Source: Alistipes sp. (lineage in GTDB: Bacteria > Bacteroidota > Bacteroidia > Bacteroidales > Rikenellaceae). From it: 64,000 bases of DNA. This document shows positions 38,042-47,823 of the stretch, piece by piece; the first letter of the stretch is position 1; every line of letters starts with the position of its first letter. The translations under genes were made by a program, and so were the position numbers. Where the stretch lies: contig JAGBXX010000023.1 in assembly GCA_017629035.1 (NCBI GenBank), forward strand, positions 1-64,000, written 5' to 3'. Under the pieces are notes generated by a model. That model did no database searches, was not told the origin of the DNA, and worked only from the letters and a program-made list of their open reading frames with translations.

Positions 38042-39304
38042 ATGGGCAACACAAGAACTATCATCAAGAATGGTTTCGTCGTAGGAGCTGGTTATAAAGA
38101 GATTGCGATTATCGACGGACATATAGCCGAGGTGGCTGATAAAATTGAGGCAGGAGTGTGCGATCGTATAATCGACGCCTCAGGACTTCATGTAGCACCA
38201 GCATTTGTCGATGTACACGTGCACCTTCGAGAGCCAGGTTTTGGCTATAAGGAGCGCATTGCAACAGGCACGATGGCAGCAGCTCGTGGTGGCTACACCA
38301 CAGTATGCTCAATGCCTAATCTCAACCCTGTACCAGACTCTGTGGAGAACCTCAAAGTGCAGCAGGATATCATCGACAACGATGCAAAGATTGAGGTACT
38401 ACCCTATGCGGCTATCACACTTGGTCGCAAGGGCGAGGAGCTCGTTGACATGGCTTCGCTCGTAGGCAAGGTATGCGCCTTCTCGGATGATGGCAGTGGC
38501 GTGCAGCACGACGCCATGATGGAGCGTGCAATGACCGAAGCCGTAAAGCACGACCAGATTATCGCAGCACACTGCGAAGTCGAGGACCTACTGTTTGGCG
38601 GTTATATCCACGACGGCGAGTATGCTCGTCAGCATGGCCACAAGGGTATCTGCTCGAAGAGCGAGTGGGAGCAGGTGCGTCGTGATATTGAGCTTGCAGA
38701 GCGTCTTGGTTGCCGCTACCACGTATGTCACATCTCTACAAAGGAGACTGTGGAGCTCATACGTCAGGCTAAGGCACGTGGTGTAAAGGTTACCTGCGAG
38801 ACAGGTCCTCACTACCTCATCTTCACCGACATGGATCTCCAGGAGGATGCACGCTGGAAGATGAATCCACCTATCCGCTCAGCCGAGGATCGTGCAGCGC
38901 TCGTTGAGGGTATCAAGGATGGCACAATCGACATGATTGCTACCGACCATGCACCTCACAGCATTGAGGAGAAGTCACGTGGCCTGAAGGATAGTGCTAT
39001 GGGCATTGTAGGTCTTGAGACAGCCTTTGCAGCGATGAACACACACCTTGTTAAGAGTGGTGTTATCTCGCTCGAGCACCTTATAAAGTTAATGTGTATA
39101 AACCCACGCAAGGTGTTCCGCATCGAGGGTGGTATCAATGTTGGCGATCGTGCCGACATCGTGTTGCTCGACACAGAGTGCCAGTGGCGTGTTGACAGCA
39201 ACAAATTCTTCTCACAGGGCAAGATCACAATGTTCGACGGCCGTGAGATGGTGGGCGATGTAGCTATGACAATACATCGTGGCGAAGTAGTATACAAAAA
39301 GTAA
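38042..39304 (+). CDS. pyrC: Dihydroorotase, type I
   Basis: Zinc amidohydrolase closing carbamoyl-aspartate to dihydroorotate. The metal site HVHLREPG lies near residue 59, and IATDHAPHSIEEK holds the catalytic Asp. It has 420 residues from the ATG at 38042. An in-frame ATG at 37943 would add 33 residues reading through the terminator hairpin; it is rejected because family length fits the later start. First gene of the operon. Confidence 0.94.
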   Translation: MGNTRTIIKNGFVVGAGYKEIAIIDGHIAEVADKIEAGVCDRIIDASGLHVAPAFVDVHVHLREPGFGYKERIATGTMAAARGGYTTVCSMPNLNPVPDSVENLKVQQDIIDNDAKIEVLPYAAITLGRKGEELVDMASLVGKVCAFSDDGSGVQHDAMMERAMTEAVKHDQIIAAHCEVEDLLFGGYIHDGEYARQHGHKGICSKSEWEQVRRDIELAERLGCRYHVCHISTKETVELIRQAKARGVKVTCETGPHYLIFTDMDLQEDARWKMNPPIRSAEDRAALVEGIKDGTIDMIATDHAPHSIEEKSRGLKDSAMGIVGLETAFAAMNTHLVKSGVISLEHLIKLMCINPRKVFRIEGGINVGDRADIVLLDTECQWRVDSNKFFSQGKITMFDGREMVGDVAMTIHRGEVVYKK

Positions 39305-39330
39305 CAACAAATAATAAAAATCAAGAGTAG

Positions 39331-40419
39331 ATGAAACCTTTTACCAAGAAACTTGTACTTGAGAACGGCAAGGAGTTTCCGGGCTATGGATTCGGCTCGA
39401 ACCGTGTAACGGTATGCGAGATTGTATTCAACACCTCAATGGTGGGCTATCAGGAGATTGTTTCCGACCCAACGTACACCGACCAGATTGTAGTTATGAC
39501 CTACCCACTTATGGGCAACTATGGCTTTATGGATGAGGACTTCGAGAGCAAGTTCCCAACCATGGGCGGTATGGTTGTTCGTGAGTTGTGCGAGGCACCA
39601 AGCAACTTCCGCTACACCAAGACCATGAACGAGACCTTCGAGGAGCTCGATATCCCAGGCATCTACGGCGTAGACACACGTATGATCACACGCATCATCC
39701 GCAACGAGGGTACTCAGAAGGCTGTGATTGTCGACATCAACACAACTACCGAGGAGGCTTTGGAGCTTATCCGCACCAGCGAGCCTCGCCACAACCAGGT
39801 GGAGAAGATCAGCTGCAAGAAGCGCTGGTTCTCACGTACGCCTAACCATAAGTGGGATGTAGTGGCTATCGACTGCGGTATAAAGTACAGCTTCATTCGC
39901 CAGCTCAACACCAAGGGTTGCAACGTGACTATCGTGCCTTTCGACACTACTGCCGAGGAGATTATGGCATTCAACCCAGATGGTATCTTTGTATCTAACG
40001 GCCCAGGTGACCCTGCCGACGTACCAAGCGTATGCAAGGCTATCGAGGCTCTGCGTGGTAAGTTGCCTATCTTCGGTGTTGACCTCGGTCACCAGATTAT
40101 TGCAACTACCTATGGTGCTAAGAACGAGCGTCTGAAGTTTGGCCACCACGGTGCTAACCACCCTGTAAAGTGCCTTGAGAACAACAAGCTCGAGATTGTG
40201 TCGCAGAATCACAACTTCGTGGTTAACGAGGAGTCATTGGCAGGCACAGGCCTCAATGTAACTCACCGCAACCTTCTCGATAACACAGTAGCGGGCGTCG
40301 AGTCGCTCACCGACAAGGTGTTCTCAGTACAGTACCAGCCAGACTGCTCGCCTGAGGCAAGCAGCACATATCTTTTCGATAAATTCATTAAATTGATGGA
40401 GGACCAGAAAAATGCCTAA
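39331..40419 (+). CDS. carA: Carbamoyl-phosphate synthase small subunit with inactivated glutaminase
   Basis: Small subunit of carbamoyl-phosphate synthetase, normally supplying ammonia from glutamine. Family features are clear: [49 protein letters not shown]. The class I amidotransferase site is lost. The nucleophile elbow reads IFGVDLGHQ with Asp251 in place of Cys, and the His-x-Glu motif reads [10 protein letters not shown] with Gln336 and Asp338. By all knowledge of class I amidotransferases this subunit cannot hydrolyse glutamine, so the complex should use free ammonia. It has 362 residues, full length and in frame, so it is not a pseudogene; a structural or regulatory role with CarB is inferred. 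It overlaps carB by 8 bp. Confidence 0.93.
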   Translation: MKPFTKKLVLENGKEFPGYGFGSNRVTVCEIVFNTSMVGYQEIVSDPTYTDQIVVMTYPLMGNYGFMDEDFESKFPTMGGMVVRELCEAPSNFRYTKTMNETFEELDIPGIYGVDTRMITRIIRNEGTQKAVIVDINTTTEEALELIRTSEPRHNQVEKISCKKRWFSRTPNHKWDVVAIDCGIKYSFIRQLNTKGCNVTIVPFDTTAEEIMAFNPDGIFVSNGPGDPADVPSVCKAIEALRGKLPIFGVDLGHQIIATTYGAKNERLKFGHHGANHPVKCLENNKLEIVSQNHNFVVNEESLAGTGLNVTHRNLLDNTVAGVESLTDKVFSVQYQPDCSPEASSTYLFDKFIKLMEDQKNA

Positions 40420-43400
40420 AAGAACAGATATTAAGAAAGTAATGGTTATCGGCTCTGGCCCTATCGTGATTGGCCAGGCTGCAGAGTTTGACTACGCAGG
40501 TACTCAGGCGTGTCTTGCACTCAAGGAGGAGGGTTATCAGGTTATCCTCGTTAACTCCAACCCAGCAACTATTATGACAGATACCCATATTGCCGACAAG
40601 GTATATATGGAGCCACTCACACTCGAGTATGTAGCTAAGATCATCCGCTACGAGCGTCCTGATGCTATCGTGCCAGGCCTTGGTGGTCAGACAGGTCTTA
40701 ACCTTGCAGTACAGCTCGCTAAGAAGGGTATTCTCGAGGAGTGTGGTGTTGAGATTCTTGGTACATCGTTTACCTCTATCGAGGAGGCTGAGGACCGTGA
40801 GTTGTTCAAGGAGCTCTGCTTACGTATTGGCGAGCCAGTTATCCCATCGCACATCACAAACTCTATCGAGGAGGGTATCGAGGCAGCAAAGGAGATTGGC
40901 TACCCCGTAGTTCTCCGTCCTGCATTTACACTCGGTGGTACAGGTGGTGGTTTTGCAGACAACGAGGACGAGTTGCGCGATGTTATGCGTAACGCCTTGG
41001 CACTCTCGCCTATCCACCAGGTACTCGTGGAGAAGAGTATCAAGGGCTACAAGGAGATTGAGTTCGAGGTTATGCGTGATAGCAACGACACAGCTATCGC
41101 TATATGCTCGATGGAGAATGTTGACCCTGTAGGTATCCACACAGGTGACTCTATCGTTGTTGCTCCAAGCCAGACTTTGGCAGCTAAGGAGTACCAGATG
41201 TTGCGTTCAAGCGCCTTGAAGCTTATTCGTGCACTCAAGATCGAGGGTGGTTGCAACGTTCAGTTTGCACTTGACCCACTCTCATTCAAGTACTATATCA
41301 TCGAGGTTAACCCACGTGTGAGCCGCTCATCAGCTCTTGCATCTAAGGCAAGTGGCTACCCTATTGCACGTGTAACGGCTAAGGTTGCTGTGGGTCTTAC
41401 TCTCGACGAGATCCGTATTGCCAACACTCCAGCCAGCTTCGAGCCTACGCTGGACTACATCGTAACTAAGGTTGCTCGTTTCCCATTCGACAAGTTTAGC
41501 GATGCATCGAACGAGCTTGGCACTCAGATGAAGGCAACTGGTGAGGTTATGTCTGTAGGCCGTACTTTTGAGGAGGGTCTTTTGAAGGCTGTTCGCTCTC
41601 TCGAGACTGGTGTGTGCCACATCTACCACAAGAAGTTCGACTCTATGTCAATCGACGGTATCTTGGCATATATCCGCAAGGGCACTGACGATCGTCTTTA
41701 TGCTATTGCTGAGCTTATCCGCCGTGGTGTAGATTTGTTGCACGTCTACGACAACACCAAGATCGACCTCTTCTTCCTCGAGAAGCTCAAGAATATCGTT
41801 GAGATGGAGCGCCAGATCAAGGAGAATGTCAAGGATGTCGAGGTGTTGCGTGATGCAAAGCGTATGGGTATCAGCGATAAGTTTATCGGCCAGCTTTGGG
41901 GCATGACTCAGAGCGAGGTATTCCTCATGCGTAAGCAGAACAACATCTTCCCAGTATACAAGATGATTGATACCTGCGCTGCAGAGTTCGACTCGAAGGT
42001 TCCATACCTCTATTCTACATACGAGCAGGAGAACGAGTCTGTCGTATCTGACCGCAAGAAGATCATCGTGCTCGGTTCGGGTCCTATCCGTATCGGCCAG
42101 GGTGTAGAGTTCGACTACTCTACTGTTCATGCTATCTGGGCTATCCGTGAGGCGGGCTACGAGGCTATCATCATCAACAATAACCCTGAGACCGTATCTA
42201 CTGACTACACTACAAGCGATAAGCTCTACTTCGAGCCTCTCACTGTCGAGGATGTTATGAATGTTATCGACCTCGAGAAGCCTACTGGCGTAGTAGTATC
42301 GTTGGGTGGTCAGACTGCTATCAACCTTGCTAAGCCTTTGGCAGACCTCGGTGTTCAGATCATTGGTACAGGTATCGAGGCTATCAACAACGCTGAGGAC
42401 CGCAAGTGTTTCGAGGCTATCATGCGTCGTGCAGGCATTCCACAGCCTGACGCTGAGGCTATCACCGACATTGAGCGTGGTGTTGCTGCTGCAGAGCGTA
42501 TCGGCTACCCAGTGCTTGTACGTCCAAGCTACGTTCTTGGTGGTCGTGCAATGCAGATCGTATCTAACGAGGAGGCTTTGCGCCACTACCTCAAAACTGC
42601 CGTTGAGGTTAACGAGGATCAGCCAGTATTGGTTGATAAGTATATCATGGGTAAGGAGCTCGAGGTTGACGCTATCTGCGACGGCACCGACGTATTTATC
42701 CCAGGTATCATGGAGCACGTTGAGCGCACAGGTATCCACTCTGGTGACTCAATCAGCGTATACCCAACATTCAGCGTGAGCCAGAAGGTTAAGGATACTA
42801 TCGTTGACTACACCATCCGCCTTGGTAAGGAGATCGGTATCATCGGTTTGTACAACATCCAGTTCATCGCCGACGATAACGACATGGTATATGTAATCGA
42901 GGTTAACCCACGTTCATCTCGTACTGTGCCATTCCTCTCAAAGGCTACAGGCACACCTATGGCAAACATCGCCACAAACGTAATGCTCGGCAAGAGCCTC
43001 AAGGAGCAGGGCATCAATGTCGTTGTACCTGAGGAGAAGAAGCGTTGGTATGTTAAGACTCCAGCCTTCTCATTTGCTAAGATTCGTGGCGTAGACTCAT
43101 ACCTCTCACCTGAGATGAAGTCTACTGGCGAGGCTATCGGCTACGACACATCATTGCGCCGTGCGTTGTACAAGTCATTGCAGTCTTCAGGCATGACTAT
43201 CGCTAACTACGGTACAATCTTCGTATCTATCGCCGACGCTGACAAGCCACGTGCTCTGCCTATGATTCGTCGCTTCTACGAGCTCGGTTTCAACATCGAG
43301 GCTACAAGCGGTACTGCAACCTACTTGCGTGAGAACGGCATCCGCACACGTATGCTCAAGAAGCTCTCAGAGGGTTCAACCGAGATCTTCGACTCTATCC

Positions 43401-43594
43401 GCAAGGGCCATGTTAACTATGTAATCAACACCATCGATATCAACCAGCACAGCGCTCGTCTCGATGGCTACGACATTCGTCGTTGCGCCGTTGAGAACAA
43501 CGTTACAATCTTCACTGCACTCGAGACCGTAAACGTGCTTCTCGACGTATTGGAGGAGATCACACTTGGTGTATCGACAATCGACGCTGAATAA
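40412..43594 (+). CDS. carB: Carbamoyl-phosphate synthase large subunit
   Basis: Synthesises carbamoyl phosphate from bicarbonate, ammonia and two ATP. It has 1060 residues, with two homologous ATP-grasp halves: one starting [20 protein letters not shown] and one starting [20 protein letters not shown] (about 545). Substrate-loop signatures [17 protein letters not shown] ([16 protein letters not shown]) and [14 protein letters not shown] are intact. The C-terminal allosteric MGS-like domain is present. Both active centres look intact, so synthesis from free ammonia is possible despite the defective partner CarA. Confidence 0.96.
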   Translation: MPKRTDIKKVMVIGSGPIVIGQAAEFDYAGTQACLALKEEGYQVILVNSNPATIMTDTHIADKVYMEPLTLEYVAKIIRYERPDAIVPGLGGQTGLNLAVQLAKKGILEECGVEILGTSFTSIEEAEDRELFKELCLRIGEPVIPSHITNSIEEGIEAAKEIGYPVVLRPAFTLGGTGGGFADNEDELRDVMRNALALSPIHQVLVEKSIKGYKEIEFEVMRDSNDTAIAICSMENVDPVGIHTGDSIVVAPSQTLAAKEYQMLRSSALKLIRALKIEGGCNVQFALDPLSFKYYIIEVNPRVSRSSALASKASGYPIARVTAKVAVGLTLDEIRIANTPASFEPTLDYIVTKVARFPFDKFSDASNELGTQMKATGEVMSVGRTFEEGLLKAVRSLETGVCHIYHKKFDSMSIDGILAYIRKGTDDRLYAIAELIRRGVDLLHVYDNTKIDLFFLEKLKNIVEMERQIKENVKDVEVLRDAKRMGISDKFIGQLWGMTQSEVFLMRKQNNIFPVYKMIDTCAAEFDSKVPYLYSTYEQENESVVSDRKKIIVLGSGPIRIGQGVEFDYSTVHAIWAIREAGYEAIIINNNPETVSTDYTTSDKLYFEPLTVEDVMNVIDLEKPTGVVVSLGGQTAINLAKPLADLGVQIIGTGIEAINNAEDRKCFEAIMRRAGIPQPDAEAITDIERGVAAAERIGYPVLVRPSYVLGGRAMQIVSNEEALRHYLKTAVEVNEDQPVLVDKYIMGKELEVDAICDGTDVFIPGIMEHVERTGIHSGDSISVYPTFSVSQKVKDTIVDYTIRLGKEIGIIGLYNIQFIADDNDMVYVIEVNPRSSRTVPFLSKATGTPMANIATNVMLGKSLKEQGINVVVPEEKKRWYVKTPAFSFAKIRGVDSYLSPEMKSTGEAIGYDTSLRRALYKSLQSSGMTIANYGTIFVSIADADKPRALPMIRRFYELGFNIEATSGTATYLRENGIRTRMLKKLSEGSTEIFDSIRKGHVNYVINTIDINQHSARLDGYDIRRCAVENNVTIFTALETVNVLLDVLEEITLGVSTIDAE

Positions 43595-44334
43595 TGTATA
43601 AAAAGGATATATACACAATCTTGAGTAACGAACCTCTAACACCTGCGGTCTACCGCATGGTGTTGGAGGGCGATACCCAGTATATCACCCGCTCGGGACA
43701 GTTTATCAACATTGAGCTCGAGGGCAAGTTCTTGCGCCGTCCTATCTCTGTTTCGGACTACAACGACACTACTATTACAATTATATATAAGGTAGTGGGT
43801 AGCGGCACTGAGCAGATGCGCGAGATGCAGCCTGGCAAGAAGCTCGACATCCTCACCGGCTTGGGCAATGGTTTTTCAACAGACAACAACGCCCAGCGTC
43901 CACTTCTTGTAGGTGGTGGCGTGGGTGTACCTCCGCTCTACAACCTCTGCAAGCGACTCATCAGCGAGGGTAAGAAGCCAAGCGTAATTCTCGGCTTTAA
44001 CACCGAGAGCGAGCTCTTCTACTTCGATGAGTTCAAGGCATTGGGCGTAGATGTATACTGCTCTACGGCTGATGGCTCGGTAGGTACTAAGGGTTTTGTT
44101 ACCGACGCTATTCGTGAGAATAGTGTTGAGTTCGACTACCTCTACACCTGCGGTCCTCTGCCAATGCTCAAGGCGTTGTACGCTGCAACCGAGGTTGATG
44201 GTGAGTATAGCTTCGAGGAGCGAATGGGTTGCGGCTTTGGCGCCTGCATGGGTTGCACCTGCAAGACCAAGTATGGCAACAAGCGTATTTGCAAGGATGG
44301 TCCAGTATTAAAACGTGATGAGATTGTATGGTAA
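43594..44334 (+). CDS. pyrK: Dihydroorotate dehydrogenase electron-transfer subunit
   Basis: FAD and [2Fe-2S] subunit passing electrons from dihydroorotate to NAD+ in the type 1B enzyme. FAD-binding RRPISVSDYN, the NAD domain LLVGGGVGVPPLYNL and the cluster-binding CGFGACMGCTCKTKYGNKRI with the further Cys in ICKDGP are all present. It has 246 residues. Its ATG shares one base with the carB stop codon, and it overlaps pyrD by 7 bp. Confidence 0.95.
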   Translation: MYKKDIYTILSNEPLTPAVYRMVLEGDTQYITRSGQFINIELEGKFLRRPISVSDYNDTTITIIYKVVGSGTEQMREMQPGKKLDILTGLGNGFSTDNNAQRPLLVGGGVGVPPLYNLCKRLISEGKKPSVILGFNTESELFYFDEFKALGVDVYCSTADGSVGTKGFVTDAIRENSVEFDYLYTCGPLPMLKALYAATEVDGEYSFEERMGCGFGACMGCTCKTKYGNKRICKDGPVLKRDEIVW

Positions 44335-45248
44335 AGCACTTTGATACATCGGTTGAGCTTTGCGGCGTGAAGCTCATCAACCCTGTTATTCCCGCATCAG
44401 GAACATTTGGTTTTGGTCGTGAGTTCGCAGAGTACTACGATCTCGACTGCCTCGGTGCAATATCGTTCAAGGGTACTACTCGTGATGCACGCTTTGGTAA
44501 TCCTACACCACGTATTGCCGAGTGTTCGGCAGGTCTTATCAACTCAGTAGGCTTGCAGAATCCAGGTATCGACAAGGTTATCGCCGAGGAGCTTCCTCAC
44601 CTTCGTGAGATCTTCCACAACCCTATCGTTGCCAACATCAGCGGCTTCTCGCTCGAGGAGTACGAGGAGTGCTGCGCAAAGATTGACAAGGAGGATCAGG
44701 TGGAGATCATCGAGGTTAATGTATCGTGCCCTAACGTGCACAATGGCGGTATGAGCTTCGGTACACAGCCAGAGTCTGCTGCCGAGGTTACTCGTCGTGT
44801 TAAGGCAGTGACTACTAAGCCAGTATTCATCAAGCTCAGCCCTAATGTTACAGACATCGTGTCTATCGCACGTGCCTGCGAGGAGGCTGGTGCTGATGGT
44901 ATCTGCTTGATTAACACACTGCTCGGCATGCGTATCGACACTATGCGCCGTAAGCCAGTTATTGCAAATAAGATGGGTGGTTTCTCGGGCGATGCTATCT
45001 TCCCTGTAGCCGTTCGCATGGTATACCAGGTGGCTAACGCTTGTAACATTCCAGTTATGGGTTGTGGTGGTGTGAGCTCTGCTTCGGACGTTATCGAGAT
45101 GATGATGGCTGGTGCTACGGCAGTTCAGGTGGGTGCAGCAAACCTCAAGAATCCATACGCTGCTAAGGAGATTATCGAGGCTCTTCCTAAGGAGATGGAG
45201 CGTCTTGGCATTGAGCGCCTTAGCGACATTATTGGTATTGTAAAATAG
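44328..45248 (+). CDS. pyrD: Dihydroorotate dehydrogenase, type 1B catalytic subunit
   Basis: FMN enzyme oxidising dihydroorotate to orotate, paired with PyrK. The catalytic Cys lies in VNVSCPNVHNGGM (about residue 131). FMN-binding INTLLGMRID and PVMGCGGVSSASDV are present. It has 306 residues. The B-type assignment follows from the Cys and the adjoining pyrK. Confidence 0.96.
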   Translation: MVKHFDTSVELCGVKLINPVIPASGTFGFGREFAEYYDLDCLGAISFKGTTRDARFGNPTPRIAECSAGLINSVGLQNPGIDKVIAEELPHLREIFHNPIVANISGFSLEEYEECCAKIDKEDQVEIIEVNVSCPNVHNGGMSFGTQPESAAEVTRRVKAVTTKPVFIKLSPNVTDIVSIARACEEAGADGICLINTLLGMRIDTMRRKPVIANKMGGFSGDAIFPVAVRMVYQVANACNIPVMGCGGVSSASDVIEMMMAGATAVQVGAANLKNPYAAKEIIEALPKEMERLGIERLSDIIGIVK

Positions 45249-45274
45249 TGAATAACAGAATATTATAAATTATT

Positions 45275-45979
45275 ATGAGTAAGCGTGATGTAATTATTGC
45301 TTGCGATTTTAGCAGCAAGGAGCAGACACTTAACTTTTTGGATAAGTTCACAGGCCGCAAGCCATTTGTGAAGATTGGCATGGAGCTCTTCTATGCTGAG
45401 GGTCCTGAGATTGTACGCACAATCAAGGAGCGTGGTCACCGTATTTTCCTCGACCTCAAGCTCCACGATATTCCAAACACTGTGAAGAAAGCTATGTCTG
45501 TTCTTCGCAACCTCGACGTAGATATGACCAACGTACACGCAGCAGGTACTGTCGACATGATGAAGGCTGCTATCGAGGGTCTTACACGTGAGAATGGCAC
45601 TCGCCCACTTCTTATCGCTGTGACTCAGCTCACCTCTACATCTGAGGAGCGTATGCAGCGTGAGTTGTTGATCGGCGCTTCGATCAACGACACTATCGTT
45701 AAGTATGCCGAGAATGCTAAGGCTGCAGGTCTTGATGGTGTAGTTTGCTCACCACTCGAGGCAGCTATGGTTAAGGAGGCTTGCGGCAAGGAGTTTATGA
45801 CCGTAACTCCTGGCGTGCGCTTTGCTGATGGCGATGTTGGCGACCAGGTGCGTGTTACTACTCCTGAGCGTGCTCGTGAGATCGGCTCAGACTTTATCGT
45901 TGTGGGTCGTCCTATCACTGCTGCCGACGATCCTGTTGCAGCCTACGAGCGTTGCATGCGTGAGTTTGCCGAGGCATAA
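45275..45979 (+). CDS. pyrF: Orotidine 5'-phosphate decarboxylase
   Basis: Final step to UMP. The catalytic array [14 protein letters not shown] (about residue 59) has the Asp-x-Lys-x-x-Asp motif, and the phosphate-gripping end reads [16 protein letters not shown]. It has 234 residues, the Bacillus-like class I length rather than the long Bacteroides-type enzyme. Order pyrF-pyrE with a 43-nt gap. Confidence 0.95.
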   Translation: MSKRDVIIACDFSSKEQTLNFLDKFTGRKPFVKIGMELFYAEGPEIVRTIKERGHRIFLDLKLHDIPNTVKKAMSVLRNLDVDMTNVHAAGTVDMMKAAIEGLTRENGTRPLLIAVTQLTSTSEERMQRELLIGASINDTIVKYAENAKAAGLDGVVCSPLEAAMVKEACGKEFMTVTPGVRFADGDVGDQVRVTTPERAREIGSDFIVVGRPITAADDPVAAYERCMREFAEA

Positions 45980-46022
45980 ACTTAACATAATTAACCGAAC
46001 GAATTAAAAATAAAAATATACT

Positions 46023-46652
46023 ATGGAGAAGAAGATTGCAAAAGACCTTTTGTCTATCGGCGCTGTATTCTTGCGCCCTGAGCAGCCATTTACATGGGCA
46101 AGTGGTATCAAGAGCCCTATCTACTGCGACAACCGCCTCACACTCACAGCTCCTGAGGTACGTAACCATGTTGAGGAGGGCCTTGCTGAGCTTATCCGCA
46201 AGAACTACCCTGAGGTAGAGGTATTGATGGGTACATCGACTGCAGGTATCGCTCACGCAGCTATCACAGCAACTATCCTTAACCTCCCTATGGGTTATGT
46301 TCGTTCTGGCTCTAAGGACCACGGCCGTGGCAACCAGATCGAGGGTAAGTTGGAGAAGGGCCAGAAGGTTGTTGTTGTCGAGGACCTTATCTCAACAGCT
46401 GGCAGCTGCATCGAGGTTGTCGAGGCTTTGCGTGGTGCTGGTGCAGATGTTTTGGGTATCGTGAGCATCTTTACTTATGGCATGCAGAAGGGCTTGGATC
46501 GTTTGGCTGCTGCCGAGGCTAAGAACTATTCACTCTCAAACCTCGACGCTCTTGTTGAGGTTGCTGCCGAGGAGGGTTATATCAAGGCAGAGGACAAGGA
46601 GCGTATCCTTAAGTTCCGCAACAACCCATCTGACGAGTCTTGGATTAAGTAA
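46023..46652 (+). CDS. pyrE: Orotate phosphoribosyltransferase
   Basis: Joins orotate and PRPP to form OMP. The PRPP loop is [20 protein letters not shown] (about residue 117), and the flexible catalytic loop [18 protein letters not shown] carries the Lys/His residues. It has 209 residues. Confidence 0.95.
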   Translation: MEKKIAKDLLSIGAVFLRPEQPFTWASGIKSPIYCDNRLTLTAPEVRNHVEEGLAELIRKNYPEVEVLMGTSTAGIAHAAITATILNLPMGYVRSGSKDHGRGNQIEGKLEKGQKVVVVEDLISTAGSCIEVVEALRGAGADVLGIVSIFTYGMQKGLDRLAAAEAKNYSLSNLDALVEVAAEEGYIKAEDKERILKFRNNPSDESWIK

Positions 46653-46681
46653 TTACTACACAGAATATTATAGATTTTGAT

Positions 46682-47749
46682 ATGAAGCATTTGATTGATC
46701 CTACCGACCTGTCGGTAAATGAGATTGCCGAGATTATCGCCTTAGCCCAGGATATCATCGCTAATCGAGAGAAGTATAGCGAGGTATGCCGAGGCAAGAA
46801 ACTTGCCACACTCTTCTATGAGCCAAGTACACGCACACGACTGAGCTTCACCGCAGCCATGATGGAGCTTGGTGGCAACGTATTGGGCTTTGCCGATGCG
46901 AAATCATCGTCGGTATCCAAGGGTGAGACTGTTCAGGATACGGTGAGGGTTATCAACTGCTTTGCCGACATCATCGCCATGCGCCACAAGGTCGAGGGTG
47001 CTCCCCTTGCCGCTACCGATGTTACGTCGACACCTATCATCAATGCTGGTGATGGCTCACACAGCCACCCTACGCAGACCATGACCGACCTGCTTACTAT
47101 CCATCGTGAGCTCGGCACTCTCAACAACCTCACTATCGGTCTTGTGGGCGACCTTAAGTATGGTCGTACGGTACACTCGCTTATCAAGGCTATGACACGC
47201 TACGAGAACACCAAGTTTGTGCTTATCTCGCCTCCAGAGTTGGCTCTGCCTGACTATATCAAGAGCGAGGTATTGGACCGCTATGGTGTGGAGTATCGTG
47301 AGTCTGCCGACATCGAGTCGGTTATCGGCGATGTCGATATCCTCTATATGACACGTGTTCAGCAGGAGCGTTTCACAGACCTCGAGGAGTATGAGCGTGT
47401 TAAGGATTGCTTCGTTCTCGATGCAGCTAAGATGCGTGGTGCCAAGGAGCGCATGGCCGTGCTTCATCCACTGCCACGTGTTAACGAGATTGCTATCGAC
47501 GTTGATAGCGACCCTCGTGCAGCATACTTCCGCCAGGTGGAGAATGGCAAGTTTGTACGCATGGCACTCATCCTCAAGCTCCTCGAGTGGAAGGATGATG
47601 AGAGCCGCAAGTTTGACCATGGTGGCGAAGCTCTTGGTTGCAAGTGCCCTAACCCACTCTGTATCTCTAACCTTGAGCCTGTGCGTCGACGCTTTGAGAA
47701 GTGCGACGACGTGGTGCGCTGCGTATACTGCGAGTGGGAGGCTAAGTAA
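46682..47749 (+). CDS. pyrB: Aspartate carbamoyltransferase fused to a PyrI-type zinc domain
   Basis: Catalyses the first committed pyrimidine step, carbamoyl phosphate plus aspartate. The carbamoyl-phosphate loop [12 protein letters not shown] (residue about 45), the lysine loop [12 protein letters not shown] and HPLPRVNEI are intact. After a catalytic core of about 310 residues there is a tail with C322-x4-C327 and C347-x2-C350 ([12 protein letters not shown] and CVYCE), the zinc site of the regulatory chain PyrI. The nucleotide-binding domain of PyrI is absent, as is any separate pyrI gene before the terminator. The tail probably serves assembly, with no effector site; that is inference. 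It has 355 residues. Confidence 0.93.
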   Translation: MKHLIDPTDLSVNEIAEIIALAQDIIANREKYSEVCRGKKLATLFYEPSTRTRLSFTAAMMELGGNVLGFADAKSSSVSKGETVQDTVRVINCFADIIAMRHKVEGAPLAATDVTSTPIINAGDGSHSHPTQTMTDLLTIHRELGTLNNLTIGLVGDLKYGRTVHSLIKAMTRYENTKFVLISPPELALPDYIKSEVLDRYGVEYRESADIESVIGDVDILYMTRVQQERFTDLEEYERVKDCFVLDAAKMRGAKERMAVLHPLPRVNEIAIDVDSDPRAAYFRQVENGKFVRMALILKLLEWKDDESRKFDHGGEALGCKCPNPLCISNLEPVRRRFEKCDDVVRCVYCEWEAK

Positions 47750-47772
47750 GCTGAAGCCACACGTTAAATCAA

Positions 47773-47802
47773 AAGAGCCTACCCCTTGTGGGATAGGCTC
47801 TT
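47773..47802. terminator. Bidirectional terminator between pyrB and miaA
   Basis: AAGAGCCTACCCC / GGGATAGGCTCTT stem (one bulge) with loop TTGT and flanking T-rich TTATCTTTTA on the right. Confidence 0.8.
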
Positions 47803-47823
47803 ATCTTTTATATCTACCTCTAT

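Noticed and set aside
39331..40419. CarA change as a sequencing error
   Set aside because: Three separate catalytic codons differ, each by its own substitution, without frameshift and within otherwise conserved motifs.
47750..47823. Separate pyrI gene after pyrB
   Set aside because: Only a terminator occupies the 74 bp before the convergent miaA; the zinc part is fused to PyrB instead.
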